From contig NZ_CALIZP010000071.1 in the NCBI RefSeq assembly GCF_938028825.1, positions 1 to 64,000 of the forward strand: a DNA stretch of 64,000 bases. The letters run 5' to 3'. Positions 27,096-35,903 of this stretch are shown here, piece after piece (the stretch's first letter is position 1; the number at the start of each line of letters is the position of its first letter). Source of the stretch: an uncultured Cardiobacterium sp. Lineage in GTDB: Bacteria > Pseudomonadota > Gammaproteobacteria > Cardiobacteriales > Cardiobacteriaceae. The position numbers were made by a program, and so were the translations under genes. The notes under the pieces are model-generated. The model made no database searches. It worked only from the letters and a program-made list of their open reading frames with translations, and had not been told where the DNA came from.

Positions 27096-28043
27096 TTATG
27101 GCAGCAGGTGGTCGTCCGAACCTTCGTTGATGCTTTCAAAGAGGAAGGTGGACATGTAGCGTTCGCTGCCGTCCGGCAACATGGCGAGGATGACCGAGCC
27201 TTCCGGAGCCTGTTGCGCGAATTGCAGCGCGGCATTGAAGGTGGCACCGCCGGAGATGCCGGTGAGGATGCCTTCCTGGGCGGCCAGCGCCAGAGCGGTG
27301 TCGCGCGATTCTTCGTCGCCGACCGGGATGAGGTAGTCGTAGATGTTCTGGTTCATCGTCCCGGCAATGAAGTCCGGCGTCCAGCCCTGGATTTTGTGCG
27401 GGCCCCATTCTTTGCCGGCGAGCAGTTGCGCGTTGACCGGTTCGGTGGCGACGATTTTCAGATCAGGCCGTGCGGCTTTCAGCACTTCGCCGGTGCCGCT
27501 GATGGTGCCGCCGGTGCCATAGCCGCTGACGAAGTAGTCGAGGCGTTCGCCGGCGAAGTCGCGCAGGATTTCGGCAGCGGTGGTTTCGCGGTGGTACTGC
27601 GGGTTGGCGGGATTTTCAAACTGGTCGGCAAGGAACCAGCCGTTCTTGTCGGCAAGTTCTTTGGCGACGCGCACCATGCCCACGCCGCGTTCGGCTGCGG
27701 GGGTGAGGATGACTTTACCGCCGAAGCTGCGGATAAGTTTGCGCCGTTCGACGGAGAAGGTTTCGGTCATCACCGCGACGAAGGGATAGCCTTTGGCGGC
27801 GCAGACCATCGCCAGCGCGATGCCGGTGTTGCCGGAAGTGGCTTCGACCACGGTTTGCCCCGGTTTCAGCACGCCACGGCGTTCGGCGTCGTTGATGACG
27901 GCGTAGGCAAGGCGGTCTTTGACGGAGCCGCCGGGGTTGCGCGATTCGGTTTTGACGTAGAGCTGAACGTTTTTCGGCGCGAGGCGGTTGATGCGGATAA
28001 TCGGGGTGTTGCCGATGGTGTCGAGTACGGAGTTGTATTTCAT
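27096..28043 (-). CDS. cysK: Cysteine synthase A
   Basis: 315 residues, starting at MKYNSVLDTIG. The PLP lysine motif NPGGSVKDRLA, the substrate loop TSGNTGIALA and the phosphate-binding GYGTGGTISGTGEVLK are present. It combines O-acetylserine with sulfide. It is divergent from a CysB-type LysR gene about 200 bases away, so regulation by that protein and acetylserine is likely by analogy with enteric cys genes. Confidence 0.95.
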   Translation of the reverse strand: MKYNSVLDTIGNTPIIRINRLAPKNVQLYVKTESRNPGGSVKDRLAYAVINDAERRGVLKPGQTVVEATSGNTGIALAMVCAAKGYPFVAVMTETFSVERRKLIRSFGGKVILTPAAERGVGMVRVAKELADKNGWFLADQFENPANPQYHRETTAAEILRDFAGERLDYFVSGYGTGGTISGTGEVLKAARPDLKIVATEPVNAQLLAGKEWGPHKIQGWTPDFIAGTMNQNIYDYLIPVGDEESRDTALALAAQEGILTGISGGATFNAALQFAQQAPEGSVILAMLPDGSERYMSTFLFESINEGSDDHLLP

Positions 28044-28241
28044 GGAGGTATTCCTGTCTGGTTTGTGGACGGGGCGCATGGTAATGCGGCGGCACGGGCT
28101 TAGGAAATAGCACTTTGCCATCGCACCATGCGTTTTGGTTATAACGCTTTTTGCGCCTGCAAGGTAAGATGCCGTCCCGATTTTTTCTTGTTTGGTACGA
28201 AAGCTGCTTGTGTCAGGTCAGGCAGTGTTCAGGTAATCTTC

Positions 28242-29216
28242 ATGAAGTTAAAACAGTTAGAGTGCATCGCCACGGTGGCGCAGTCGGGTTACAACGTGAC
28301 GGCGGCGGCGGAAAAGCTGCACATGTCGCAACCGGCGGTGAGCAAGCACATCAGGGCTTTTGAGGAGATGCTCGGCCTGCCGGTTTTCCGGCGCAACAGC
28401 AAGGCGTTCGTCGGCCTGACCGACATCGGCGAAGCGATCATGCCCGACATTGAGCGCGTCATGGCTTCCGTCGAAAACATCCTCAACCTCAGCCTGCACC
28501 ACAACGTCGCCGCGCTGACCCAGCTCACCATCGCCACCACACACACCCTCTCGCACTACCGCCTGGTGCAAATCCTGCCCGCCATGCAGCACGAATACCC
28601 GAAGCTGCCGATGAACCTCATCGAAGGCACCAACACGCAAATCCTGCAAATGGTGCAGGAACGCGATACCGACTTCGGCTGGTTTTCCGCGAGCGACCTC
28701 ACCCCGTACAGCCTGCAACTGCGCGGCCTCTTCATGCTGCCGGCGGAAAGCTGGACCTCCGTCGCTGTCGCCCCGCGCGAGCACACAATCAACCGCAAAC
28801 CCTTCGAGGGGCTGACCAGCCTCGCGCCGCACCCGCTCATCACCTACATCACCTCGCACAAGGAACCCTCGGCGCTGGTGCGGGCAATGGCGGGACGGGG
28901 GCTGGCCGCCCGCGTCGTCCTCACCTCGCGCAATGCCGAGATGATCAAAAACTACGTCCGCCAGGGCCTCGGCATTGGCGTCATTGCCGACATGGCCTAC
29001 GACCCCGAACGCGACAGCGACCTCGTCATGTACCCGCTTGACCGCTGGATGCCGCTCTTCAACACCTACCTCGTCTGGCACGGCGACCTGCGCCTGCGCG
29101 CCTATCACTACGACTTCATTGACCGCATCGTGCCGGGGGCGACCCGCGATGCCGTCGAAAACTATGTCCGCCACCAGCAAAGCATCAACGGAGGAGAACA
29201 GGGATGGTCAATTTAG
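28242..29216 (+). CDS. cysB: CysB-type LysR transcriptional regulator
   Basis: 324 residues, starting MKLKQLECIA. The N-terminal winged helix-turn-helix (NVTAAAEKLHMSQPAVSKHIRAFEEMLG) and the effector domain with IATTHTLSHYRL and IKNYVRQGLGIGVIADMAYDPE are the hallmarks of CysB/Cbl rather than general LysR proteins. It probably activates sulfur assimilation genes including the divergent cysK. It overlaps fau by 13 bases. Confidence 0.82.
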   Translation: MKLKQLECIATVAQSGYNVTAAAEKLHMSQPAVSKHIRAFEEMLGLPVFRRNSKAFVGLTDIGEAIMPDIERVMASVENILNLSLHHNVAALTQLTIATTHTLSHYRLVQILPAMQHEYPKLPMNLIEGTNTQILQMVQERDTDFGWFSASDLTPYSLQLRGLFMLPAESWTSVAVAPREHTINRKPFEGLTSLAPHPLITYITSHKEPSALVRAMAGRGLAARVVLTSRNAEMIKNYVRQGLGIGVIADMAYDPERDSDLVMYPLDRWMPLFNTYLVWHGDLRLRAYHYDFIDRIVPGATRDAVENYVRHQQSINGGEQGWSI

Positions 29217-29803
29217 ACCTTGTACAACTGCGCCGCGACATCCGCGCCGCACGCCGCGCCGTGCCAGGCGCCGAACGCGCGCGCATCAGCCATGAGACCG
29301 CTGCCACCGTGTACTGCTGGCTGCAAGCGCACTCCGAACTGCGCCACATCGCCACCTACCTCTCCATGCCCGAAGAAATCGACACCGCCCCCATCAACCG
29401 TCTGCTGTGGCAAAACGGCTACCGCCTCTACCTGCCCCATGTCGAAGGCAGGGGCAAACCGCTCATCTGGTATCCCTACACCCAAACCACCCCGCTTGTC
29501 CCCGACAGCGCCGGTATCCCCACCCCCGATCCCGCCGCCGCGCCCGCCATCGCCGCGCTTGACCTTGACGCCGTCATCACCCCGCTGGTCGCCCACGATC
29601 CGCGCGGCACCCGCCTCGGTATGGGCGGCGGGTTTTACGACCGTACCTTTCAGCGTAAAATGCCGCGCACCCGCCCGTGGCTTATCGGCATTGCCTACCC
29701 TTGTCAAGCAGTAGCGCACCTGCCACGCCGCGCTTGGGATGTCCCGCTTGACGCGCTCGCCAGCGCCTCCACCCTACACACCTACGAACAGGAACACTCA
29801 TGA
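29204..29803 (+). CDS. fau: 5-formyltetrahydrofolate cyclo-ligase
   Basis: 199 residues. The signature GTRLGMGGGFYDRTF and the N-terminal LRRDIRAARRAV basic helix identify the MTHFS family, which converts 5-formyl-THF to methenyl-THF. It starts inside the end of the cysB-like gene and ends overlapping pyk (ATGA). In many bacteria this gene lies behind 6S RNA; I do not see that RNA here. Confidence 0.92.
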   Translation: MVNLDLVQLRRDIRAARRAVPGAERARISHETAATVYCWLQAHSELRHIATYLSMPEEIDTAPINRLLWQNGYRLYLPHVEGRGKPLIWYPYTQTTPLVPDSAGIPTPDPAAAPAIAALDLDAVITPLVAHDPRGTRLGMGGGFYDRTFQRKMPRTRPWLIGIAYPCQAVAHLPRRAWDVPLDALASASTLHTYEQEHS

Positions 29804-31263
29804 CAAAAGAACACCGCGACCTCACCCGTATCAGCCACCACACCAAAATTGTCGCCACCATCGGCCCGGCCAGCAGTGACGAAGAAACCCTCGAACACAT
29901 GATCCGCGTCGGTCTGAACGTTGTCCGCTTCAACTTCAGCCACGGTGATGCTGCCTTCCACGGCGAAAACGCCCGCAAAGTCCGCGAAGCCTCAAAACGT
30001 GCCGGTCGCGAAGTTGCCATCATCGCCGACCTGCAAGGCCCGAAAATCCGCGTCGGCCTCATCGAAGGCGGCAAAATGGAACTCAAACGCGGCGACAGCC
30101 TCATCCTCGACGCCGCCTACGAAGGTGAAGGCAAAAACCTGCGCGTCGGCCTCGACTACCGCGACCTGCCGAAAGACGTCAAAGCGGGCGATGTGCTGCT
30201 GCTCGACGACGGCCTGCTCACCCTCAAAGTCGACAAAGTCATCGGCGAAGAAGTCCACACCACCGTGCAAAACCCCGCCGTCCTCAAATCGCGCAAAGGC
30301 ATCAACAAACAGGGCGGCGGCCTCACCGCCCCGGCGCTCACCGAAAAAGACTACCGGGACCTCAAAACCGCCGTCGCCATCGGCGCCGACTACATCGCCG
30401 TCAGCTTCGTCAAATCCGCCGCCGACCTCGAACTCGCGCGCCAGCTCATCAGCCAGGCCGAAGGCAGCGGCAGCATCCTGCCCGGCATCATCTCCAAAAT
30501 CGAACGCGTCGAAGCCATCGAAAACCTCGAAGAAATCGTCCTTGCCAGCGACGGCGTCATGGTCGCGCGCGGCGATCTGGCGGTCGAAGTTGGCAACCCC
30601 GCCGTGCCCGCCCTGCAAAAACACATCATCAAAACCGCGCGCCGCCTGCGCCGCTTCTCCATCACCGCTACGCAAATGATGGAAAGCATGATCACCAACC
30701 CCGTGCCGACCCGCGCCGAAGTCTCCGACGTCGCCAACGCCGTGCTCGACGGCACCGACGCCGTCATGCTCAGCGCCGAATCCGCCGCCGGCAACTACCC
30801 CTTTGAAACCGTGCGCACCATGGCACAAATCTGCGCCGCCGCCGAGCAGGCACAAAGCGGCACCGCCTTCGACTCGCACCGACTCGAAGAAATCCCGGTC
30901 GAACGCATCGACCAGGGCATCGCCAACAGTGCCGTCTTCAGCGCGGAAATCCTCGGCGCCAAAGCCATTGTCACCCTCACCGAAAGCGGTACCACCCCGT
31001 TCCAGATCAGCCGCTTCGGCATCAACATGCCCATCCACGCGCTGACCCCAAGCCTCGCCGTACAACGCAAAATGGCAATCTACCGCAGCGTCCGCCCGAA
31101 CCGCCTCGACACCAGCAAAGACCACAACGAAGCCATCCGCGAAGCCGAAGAATATCTCGTACAACGCCGCCAGCTGAAGAGCGGGGATCTCTACGTCATC
31201 ACCAGTGGTGCCATCGGCATCAGCGGCGGCACCGACACCCTGCAAATCCGCCGCGCCCGCTAA
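29800..31263 (+). CDS. pyk: Pyruvate kinase
   Basis: 487 residues. TKIVATIGPAS, the NFSHGD loop, LQGPKIRVGLIEGG, the acidic LASDGVMVARGDLAVE motif and ATQMMESMITNPVPTRAEVSDVANAVLDGTDAVMLS are all present. The wording is closer to the AMP/ribose-phosphate-activated PykA branch than to PykF. Makes pyruvate and ATP from PEP. Translationally coupled to fau. Confidence 0.95.
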   Translation: MTKEHRDLTRISHHTKIVATIGPASSDEETLEHMIRVGLNVVRFNFSHGDAAFHGENARKVREASKRAGREVAIIADLQGPKIRVGLIEGGKMELKRGDSLILDAAYEGEGKNLRVGLDYRDLPKDVKAGDVLLLDDGLLTLKVDKVIGEEVHTTVQNPAVLKSRKGINKQGGGLTAPALTEKDYRDLKTAVAIGADYIAVSFVKSAADLELARQLISQAEGSGSILPGIISKIERVEAIENLEEIVLASDGVMVARGDLAVEVGNPAVPALQKHIIKTARRLRRFSITATQMMESMITNPVPTRAEVSDVANAVLDGTDAVMLSAESAAGNYPFETVRTMAQICAAAEQAQSGTAFDSHRLEEIPVERIDQGIANSAVFSAEILGAKAIVTLTESGTTPFQISRFGINMPIHALTPSLAVQRKMAIYRSVRPNRLDTSKDHNEAIREAEEYLVQRRQLKSGDLYVITSGAIGISGGTDTLQIRRAR

Positions 31264-31267
31264 CCCC

Positions 31268-31909
31268 ATGAAAAAACAGACTATCCTAACCCTTGCCGCC
31301 ATCCTTGCGATGGCGGCAAACCCATCCGCCGCCGACACGCCCGCTGCTACCGCTGCCGTCGGCGAAAACAAACCCGCCACTGCCCCGGCAAACAGCGCAG
31401 CCCAAGAAAAAACCGCCGCTGACACATCCGCTGCAAGCGAAAACAAAACAGCGGCCGCCACCGGCGACAGCAAAACCGCCGCCAACCCGCTGGCCGACCT
31501 CGAATACAGCGACAGCAAAGAATGCCACCTGAAAATGCCGGACAGCGGCAAGCCGCTGCCCGTCATCCACGCCCTGCTCGCCTCGCGCGGCATGAACAGC
31601 AACAACCAGGCACAACTGCTCATCGCCCTCGGCACCGCAATCGCCAACGGCTGCGACATCAACGAACCCGACGCCGCCGGCCTGCAACCGCTGAACGCCG
31701 CCATCCTCTTCAACGATGCGGAAGCGGTGCAAATGCTGCTGGAAAAAGGTGCCGACCCCTATAGCCCTATCCACAAAGCGGACAGCCCGATCGACGGCAT
31801 GAACAGCTTCCAATTCCTTGAAAAAATCCGGGAAAAAGAAAAAGCACGCAAAAACGGCAGCCCGCGCGATTACAGCGCTGTCGCCGCCGCCCTGCAACAA
31901 TACCGCTGA
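31268..31909 (+). CDS. Exported ankyrin-repeat protein
   Basis: 213 residues. A signal peptide (MKKQTILTLAAILAMAANPSAA) is followed by a long Ala/Thr/Lys-rich low-complexity linker (about 23-75). A C-terminal region has two to three ankyrin-type helices (GCDINEPDAAGLQPLNAAILFNDAEAVQMLLEKGADPY). It starts five bases after the pyk stop and may be read through from it. It resembles the ankyrin proteins at 32-34 kb only in the repeat, not in the leader. The partner protein is unknown. Confidence 0.75.
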   Translation: MKKQTILTLAAILAMAANPSAADTPAATAAVGENKPATAPANSAAQEKTAADTSAASENKTAAATGDSKTAANPLADLEYSDSKECHLKMPDSGKPLPVIHALLASRGMNSNNQAQLLIALGTAIANGCDINEPDAAGLQPLNAAILFNDAEAVQMLLEKGADPYSPIHKADSPIDGMNSFQFLEKIREKEKARKNGSPRDYSAVAAALQQYR

Positions 31910-32318
31910 ACGGGCGGCGCCAATAGCGGGCATGTTTCCGGATGACTTACGGCTTCTTGGCTATTTGACTGTATTTCCGGCGGAGCGGGGCCGCCGTGTT
32001 TCCTTTGTTAATCAGGGCATAAGGCGTATCTGCGCGCTTGTTGCTATCCATCAATAAATTTGCAAAGACCCTAATGGCACTATCGCCGCTATCCGCTGAC
32101 CGGGCGATGCGGCGATATGGCGGTAGCTTCATCTGCCGTTGATGTGTGTGCCGGGTCAGCGGTTTGCCATCAATACGCGCAAACTGCCGCTTGGCGGCGG
32201 GGCTGTCCCGTTTCCTGTGTCGATGCGGTAATGAACGGCGGGGCAGGCGGCTTTACCTGCTGCCGGTGTGATGCCGGGGCCGGTGCTCCGGCAACTATTG
32301 ATGTGCCTTCGACCCGAA
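31910..32318. other. Gene-free spacer between convergent ankyrin genes
   Basis: About 410 bases with no supported gene. A 61-codon open frame on the minus strand (31947-32132) has no recognisable family and no ribosome site. Hairpin-forming GC-rich segments (e.g. GCCGGGGCCGGTGCTCCGGC at about 32275) may end transcription from one side. Confidence 0.4.
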
Positions 32319-33089
32319 TTATTTCCAGTCGGCCTCGCTTTCAACCGGGACGCCGTTTTTTTCCAGCCAGGTGCGGACTTTTTTACCGAAGGCTTCTTTG
32401 TGCGGGTAGGGGAAAAAATCGCGCTGGAAGGTGTTGCCGAGGTCGTCTTTGGCGCGCGGGTCAACGCCCATTTGCAGGAAGCGCCACAGGTCGTCGTGAG
32501 CATGGATGAGCGCGGCCTGGTGCAGTAGGGTGCGACCATCTTTCGCTTTGGCGTGGATGTCCGCCCCGGCTTTGAGCAGCAGATCGATGTTTTTGCTGGT
32601 TTCCCCCCAGCCGGTGGCGCCAAAGAGCGGGGTTTCGCCGAGGACGTTGCGTACGTTCGGGTCACCGCCGTGTGCCAGCAGGGTTTCCAGATACCACGGG
32701 TCGTGGACGATGGCGCCGAAGTGCATCGGGGTGTCGCGCATCGGGCCGAGGAAGTTGGGGTCGGCGCCAACTTCCAGCAGGGTGGTTACCGCACGTTTGT
32801 TGCCTTCTTTGATCGCCCAGTCCAGCAAGGACAGTTCTTTGTGGATGGCGTTCGGATTTGCGCCCTGCTTGATGAGTTCGCGGCAGCGCGCGCTGTCGCC
32901 CGCTTTGGCGGCAGTAAACAGCGCCTGATCCTGTGCGGATGCTTCGGCTTGAGGGGTGGGATTCACGGGGCGGGCGAGGACGGCGGCAATCTCCGGTGGG
33001 GCAGTGAGCGGGGTGCCGACGGCTTCGTTATCCGCCGTTGCGGCAAGCGGGGCGGCGAGGATGGCGAGGGTAAGGGCATATTTTTTCAT
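32319..33089 (-). CDS. Exported ankyrin-repeat protein, copy 1
   Basis: 256 residues. The signal peptide is MKKYALTLAILAAPLAATA, followed by the mature N-terminus DNEAVGTPLTAPPEIAAVLA that is shared with two neighbours (33415-34185 and 34353-34970). Then come four to five ankyrin repeats (for example KQGANPNAIHKELSLLDWAI and KAGADIHAKAKDGRTLLHQA) and a short Trp-containing tail. The gene is nearly identical to the one at 33415-34185 through most of its length. Predicted periplasmic; such proteins bind partners and some act as immunity or protective factors, which cannot be shown here. Confidence 0.8.
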   Translation of the reverse strand: MKKYALTLAILAAPLAATADNEAVGTPLTAPPEIAAVLARPVNPTPQAEASAQDQALFTAAKAGDSARCRELIKQGANPNAIHKELSLLDWAIKEGNKRAVTTLLEVGADPNFLGPMRDTPMHFGAIVHDPWYLETLLAHGGDPNVRNVLGETPLFGATGWGETSKNIDLLLKAGADIHAKAKDGRTLLHQAALIHAHDDLWRFLQMGVDPRAKDDLGNTFQRDFFPYPHKEAFGKKVRTWLEKNGVPVESEADWK

Positions 33090-33240
33090 GGGGTTTCTCC
33101 GTTAGCGGATACGCATCCGTCCGTCGCTGACTTTCACCTGATCAGCGGGGGATTTTAAGGATGCTTTCCAGATTGCGTTTGGCGGCGGCCTGCAACTGCG
33201 CATCGGTGCTGCCGTTATCCTGATAGTGTTTGGTGCCGGC
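33010..33240 (-). repeat. Duplicated gene-junction segment, copy 1
   Basis: Covers the end of the decayed gene plus the start and leader of ankyrin copy 1. It is nearly identical to 34890-35120, including the GTTAGCGGATACGCATCCGT junction between the two genes. Confidence 0.8.
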
Positions 33241-33400
33241 AATCCTCTGCACATCAGCATCTTTACGATCTTTGATGGGGATGGCCGCAAACGTAGCGGG
33301 ATATTCGCAGGATGTCATCGAAGTGGCCGGCGATGCTGTTGTAATCGCGGTTAAAGGCGGCTTAACCGTTAAGCGGCAGGGTCGGGTTATCAAGCGGGCG
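33106..33400 (-). pseudogene. Decayed copy of the 239-residue exported protein gene
   Basis: The DNA matches the 3' third of the gene at 34983-35702. Fragments PATFAAIP and AGTKHYQDNG-TDAQLQAAAK are visible, but in shifting frames and with small deletions and stops, and the 5' part is missing. It sits in the same place relative to the ankyrin gene as the intact gene sits relative to the gene at 34353, as expected from a tandem duplication in which this copy decayed. Confidence 0.75.
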
Positions 33401-33414
33401 GGTACGGCATTATT

Positions 33415-34185
33415 TTATTTCCAGTTCGCTTTGCTCTCGACAGGGATACCGTTTTTTTCCAGCCAGGTGCGTATTTTTTTACCGGTTTTTTCGTCGTGCG
33501 GGCGACCAAAGAAGCTGCGCTGGAAGGTATAGCCCCGGCTGTCTTTGGCGCGCGGGTCAACGCCCATTTGCAGGAAGCGCCACAGGTCGTCATGCGCGTG
33601 GATAACCGCGGCCTGGTGCAGCAGGGTACGGCCGTCTTTCGCCTTGGCGTGGATGTCTGCCCCGGCTTTGAGCAGCAGGTCGATGTTTTTGCTGGTTTCC
33701 CCCCAGCCGATGGCGCGAAAGAGCGGGGTTTCGCCGAGTCTGTTACGTGCGTTCGGGTCGCCGCCGTGTGCCAACAGGGTTTGCAGATACCACGGGTCAG
33801 GGACGATGGCACCGAAGTGCACCGCCGTATCGCGTTTATCGCCGAGGTAGTTGGGGTCGGCGCCAACTTCCAGCAGGGTGGTTACCGCACGTTTGTTGCC
33901 TTCTTTGATCGCCCAGTCCAGCAAGGACAGTTCTTTGTGGATGGCGTTCGGATTTGCGCCCTGCTTGATGAGTTCGCGGCAGCGCGCGCTGTCGCCCGCT
34001 TTGGCGGCAGTAAACAGCGCCTGATCCTGCGCGGATGCTTCGGCTTTGGGGGCGGGATTCACGGGGCGGGCGAGGACGGCGGCAATCTCCGGCGGGGCAG
34101 TGAGCGGGGTGCCGACAGCTTCGTTATCTGCCGTTGCAGCAAGCGGGGCGGCAAGGAGGGCGAGGATGAGCAAGGGTCTTTTCAT
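33415..34185 (-). CDS. Exported ankyrin-repeat protein, copy 2
   Basis: 256 residues, start at MKRPLLI (34185). Same leader, ankyrin array and length as copy 1, with most differences in repeat three (NFLGPMRDTPM versus NYLGDKRDTAV) and at the C-terminus. The unit repeats with a period of 1096 bp. The frame continues upstream of the chosen start without a ribosome site. High DNA identity with clustered differences suggests gene conversion or diversifying pressure on a binding face. Confidence 0.8.
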   Translation of the reverse strand: MKRPLLILALLAAPLAATADNEAVGTPLTAPPEIAAVLARPVNPAPKAEASAQDQALFTAAKAGDSARCRELIKQGANPNAIHKELSLLDWAIKEGNKRAVTTLLEVGADPNYLGDKRDTAVHFGAIVPDPWYLQTLLAHGGDPNARNRLGETPLFRAIGWGETSKNIDLLLKAGADIHAKAKDGRTLLHQAAVIHAHDDLWRFLQMGVDPRAKDSRGYTFQRSFFGRPHDEKTGKKIRTWLEKNGIPVESKANWK

Positions 34186-34352
34186 GGGGTTTCCTTGATG
34201 GACAAAGGTCGGTGCGAGGCGAGGCATTGATGATGTCAAAAGCGCTGCCTTCGGTATTTTCCGCAGGGCGTCCAAACCGGAAGGGTGGAGCCAAGGCAGC
34301 TTCATGCGTATTCCAATTGTCCCCTTTCGCCAAAGGGAGAAAGGGGGAACGG

Positions 34353-34970
34353 TCAGCGGGCAATCAGTTGACCGTTTTCGAGGACAACGCGGTCAACGGG
34401 GACCTTGAAGTAGTTTTCGAGGGCGGACCCGGCGGCACTTTTCAGGAAGGCGTACTGTCCTGCGAGGCTTTTGTCCTGATGGTGACCGTGCAGCACCATC
34501 GCGGCATAGGAACCTGCCATGATCATATTGATGTATTTCTCTTTATCGGCGGCGGCATAGTCCTCCGGATGTTCGCGCACAAGGCGGTCGTACTGGGCGA
34601 TGACGCTTTTCATACCGGCATCTGCGGCGTCATCCAGCGGCAAGTCGTGATAGACGAGGTAATTGTTGAAAAGGAAGGCACCGAGTGCCGCACCAAAAGT
34701 ATGCGGATGATTGGCTTCGAAGGCGGTGAAGCTCTTTTTCAGCGCAACGGCCCATTGCGCACCGTCACCCGGCATACCGTTGGTGAAGGCGGCAATGGCG
34801 CGGTCCAGTTCTGCCGGGCTGACATCGTAGGCTTCGGCTGTCCGCGCAGTACCGGCGAAGACGGCGGCAATCTCCGGCGGCGCAGTGAGCGGGGTGCCGA
34901 CGGCTTCGTTATCCGCATTGGCAACAAGCGGGGTGGCGAGGATGGCGAGGGTAAAAACTTGTTTTTTCAT
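34353..34970 (-). CDS. Exported protein sharing the ankyrin-family leader
   Basis: 205 residues. The signal peptide MKKQVFTLAILATPLVANA and mature N-terminus DNEAVGTPLTAPPEIAAVFA match the ankyrin neighbours, but the rest is a different all-helical domain (LGAFLFNNYLVYHDLPLDD...). That domain is related to the one in the next gene (34983-35702: LGTFLYGSYVAYHDLPLND). It may belong to a DUF6683-like group, though I am unsure. It is a hybrid: ankyrin-family leader joined to the other family's body. Function unknown. Confidence 0.75.
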   Translation of the reverse strand: MKKQVFTLAILATPLVANADNEAVGTPLTAPPEIAAVFAGTARTAEAYDVSPAELDRAIAAFTNGMPGDGAQWAVALKKSFTAFEANHPHTFGAALGAFLFNNYLVYHDLPLDDAADAGMKSVIAQYDRLVREHPEDYAAADKEKYINMIMAGSYAAMVLHGHHQDKSLAGQYAFLKSAAGSALENYFKVPVDRVVLENGQLIAR

Positions 34971-35120
34971 GGGGTTTCTCCGTTAGCGGATACGCATCCG
35001 TCCGTCGCTGACTTTCACCTGATCAGCGGGGACTTTAAGGATGCTTTCCAGATTGCGTTTGGCGGCAGCCTGTAACTGCGCGTCGGTAGTGCCGTTGTCC
35101 TGATAGTGTTTGGTGCCGGC
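34890..35120 (-). repeat. Duplicated gene-junction segment, copy 2
   Basis: Counterpart of 33010-33240, about 1.88 kb away; it spans the end of the 239-residue gene and the leader of the 205-residue gene. The pair marks the ends of a tandem duplication unit. Confidence 0.8.
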
Positions 35121-35702
35121 AATCATCTGCATGCCGAGCATCACCATCTGCACATAGGCGTCTTTGCGGTATTGGGCGGGGATGGCCGCAAATGTGGCGG
35201 GATGTGCGCGCATGGCGTCATCAAAGTGAGCGACGATGCTGTTGTAATCGCGGTTGAAGGCGGCTTCGTCGTTGAGCGGTAGATCGTGATAGGCGACATA
35301 GCTGCCATAGAGGAAGGTGCCGAGCGCGCCGCCCATGGTGCGGCGGTTGTCGCTGTCGTCTTCGTAGTAGGCAAAGAGCTGCTTGTACATCTCTTGCGCG
35401 GCAGCCTGCCCGGCGGCGGGGTAGAGGGCGGCGAGTTCGCCCGCAACGCGATCCACATCATCGGCGCCGGCCGTGATGGTGAGGTCAACGGGCTTTGCAG
35501 CGGCGGCTTTTTTTGTTTCCTTCGCGGAACCGGTGGCTGTGTCCCCTTCATCATCATAGTCATCATCCATGGCGGCATAGGCGGCGCCGGACAAAGCCAT
35601 GGTAGATTGCACGTTGAAATCGGGAATGAAAGGCGGGACATAGTCGTACTGGGCCAGCGCGAGCATAGGCAGAGCGACGAAGCCGAGGATGATTTTCTTC
35701 AT
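34983..35702 (-). CDS. Exported alpha-helical protein of unknown function
   Basis: 239 residues. Signal peptide MKKIILGFVALPMLALA, a low-complexity Asp/Ala/Lys linker (about 40-70), then a helical domain with LGTFLYGSYVAYHDLPLND shared with the preceding gene and ending VPADQVKVSDGRMRIR. A broken copy of its 3' end lies at 33106-33400. It is the first gene of a same-strand row of four, 12 bases ahead of the next, so probably co-transcribed. Possible DUF6683-like domain; no catalytic motif is seen. Confidence 0.7.
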   Translation of the reverse strand: MKKIILGFVALPMLALAQYDYVPPFIPDFNVQSTMALSGAAYAAMDDDYDDEGDTATGSAKETKKAAAAKPVDLTITAGADDVDRVAGELAALYPAAGQAAAQEMYKQLFAYYEDDSDNRRTMGGALGTFLYGSYVAYHDLPLNDEAAFNRDYNSIVAHFDDAMRAHPATFAAIPAQYRKDAYVQMVMLGMQMIAGTKHYQDNGTTDAQLQAAAKRNLESILKVPADQVKVSDGRMRIR

Positions 35703-35903
35703 GAGGGTTCTCCGCAGGTTGGGGGAATGTTGCGTTACAGGGCAATAGGCGGATTATACGGATTTTGCAGGAGGCGTACTCTGGACATGCCGGTGATGGT
35801 AGTGCCGCTATTCTGTTTGTTATCAAGGTATTGTCAAACCCGGAGCGCCGGGTAAGCACTTGGTAATGGCGGCGGCTGCCCCCGCAAGCGGGGTATCGCC
35901 GCG

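Noticed and set aside
28044..28241. Riboswitch or leader regulation in the cysK/cysB interval
   Set aside because: No conserved riboswitch core or attenuator hairpin was found; LysR-type control is simpler.
29992..31713. 573-codon minus-strand frame opposite pyk
   Set aside because: Shadow of pyruvate kinase; low-complexity Gly/Asp/Val product.
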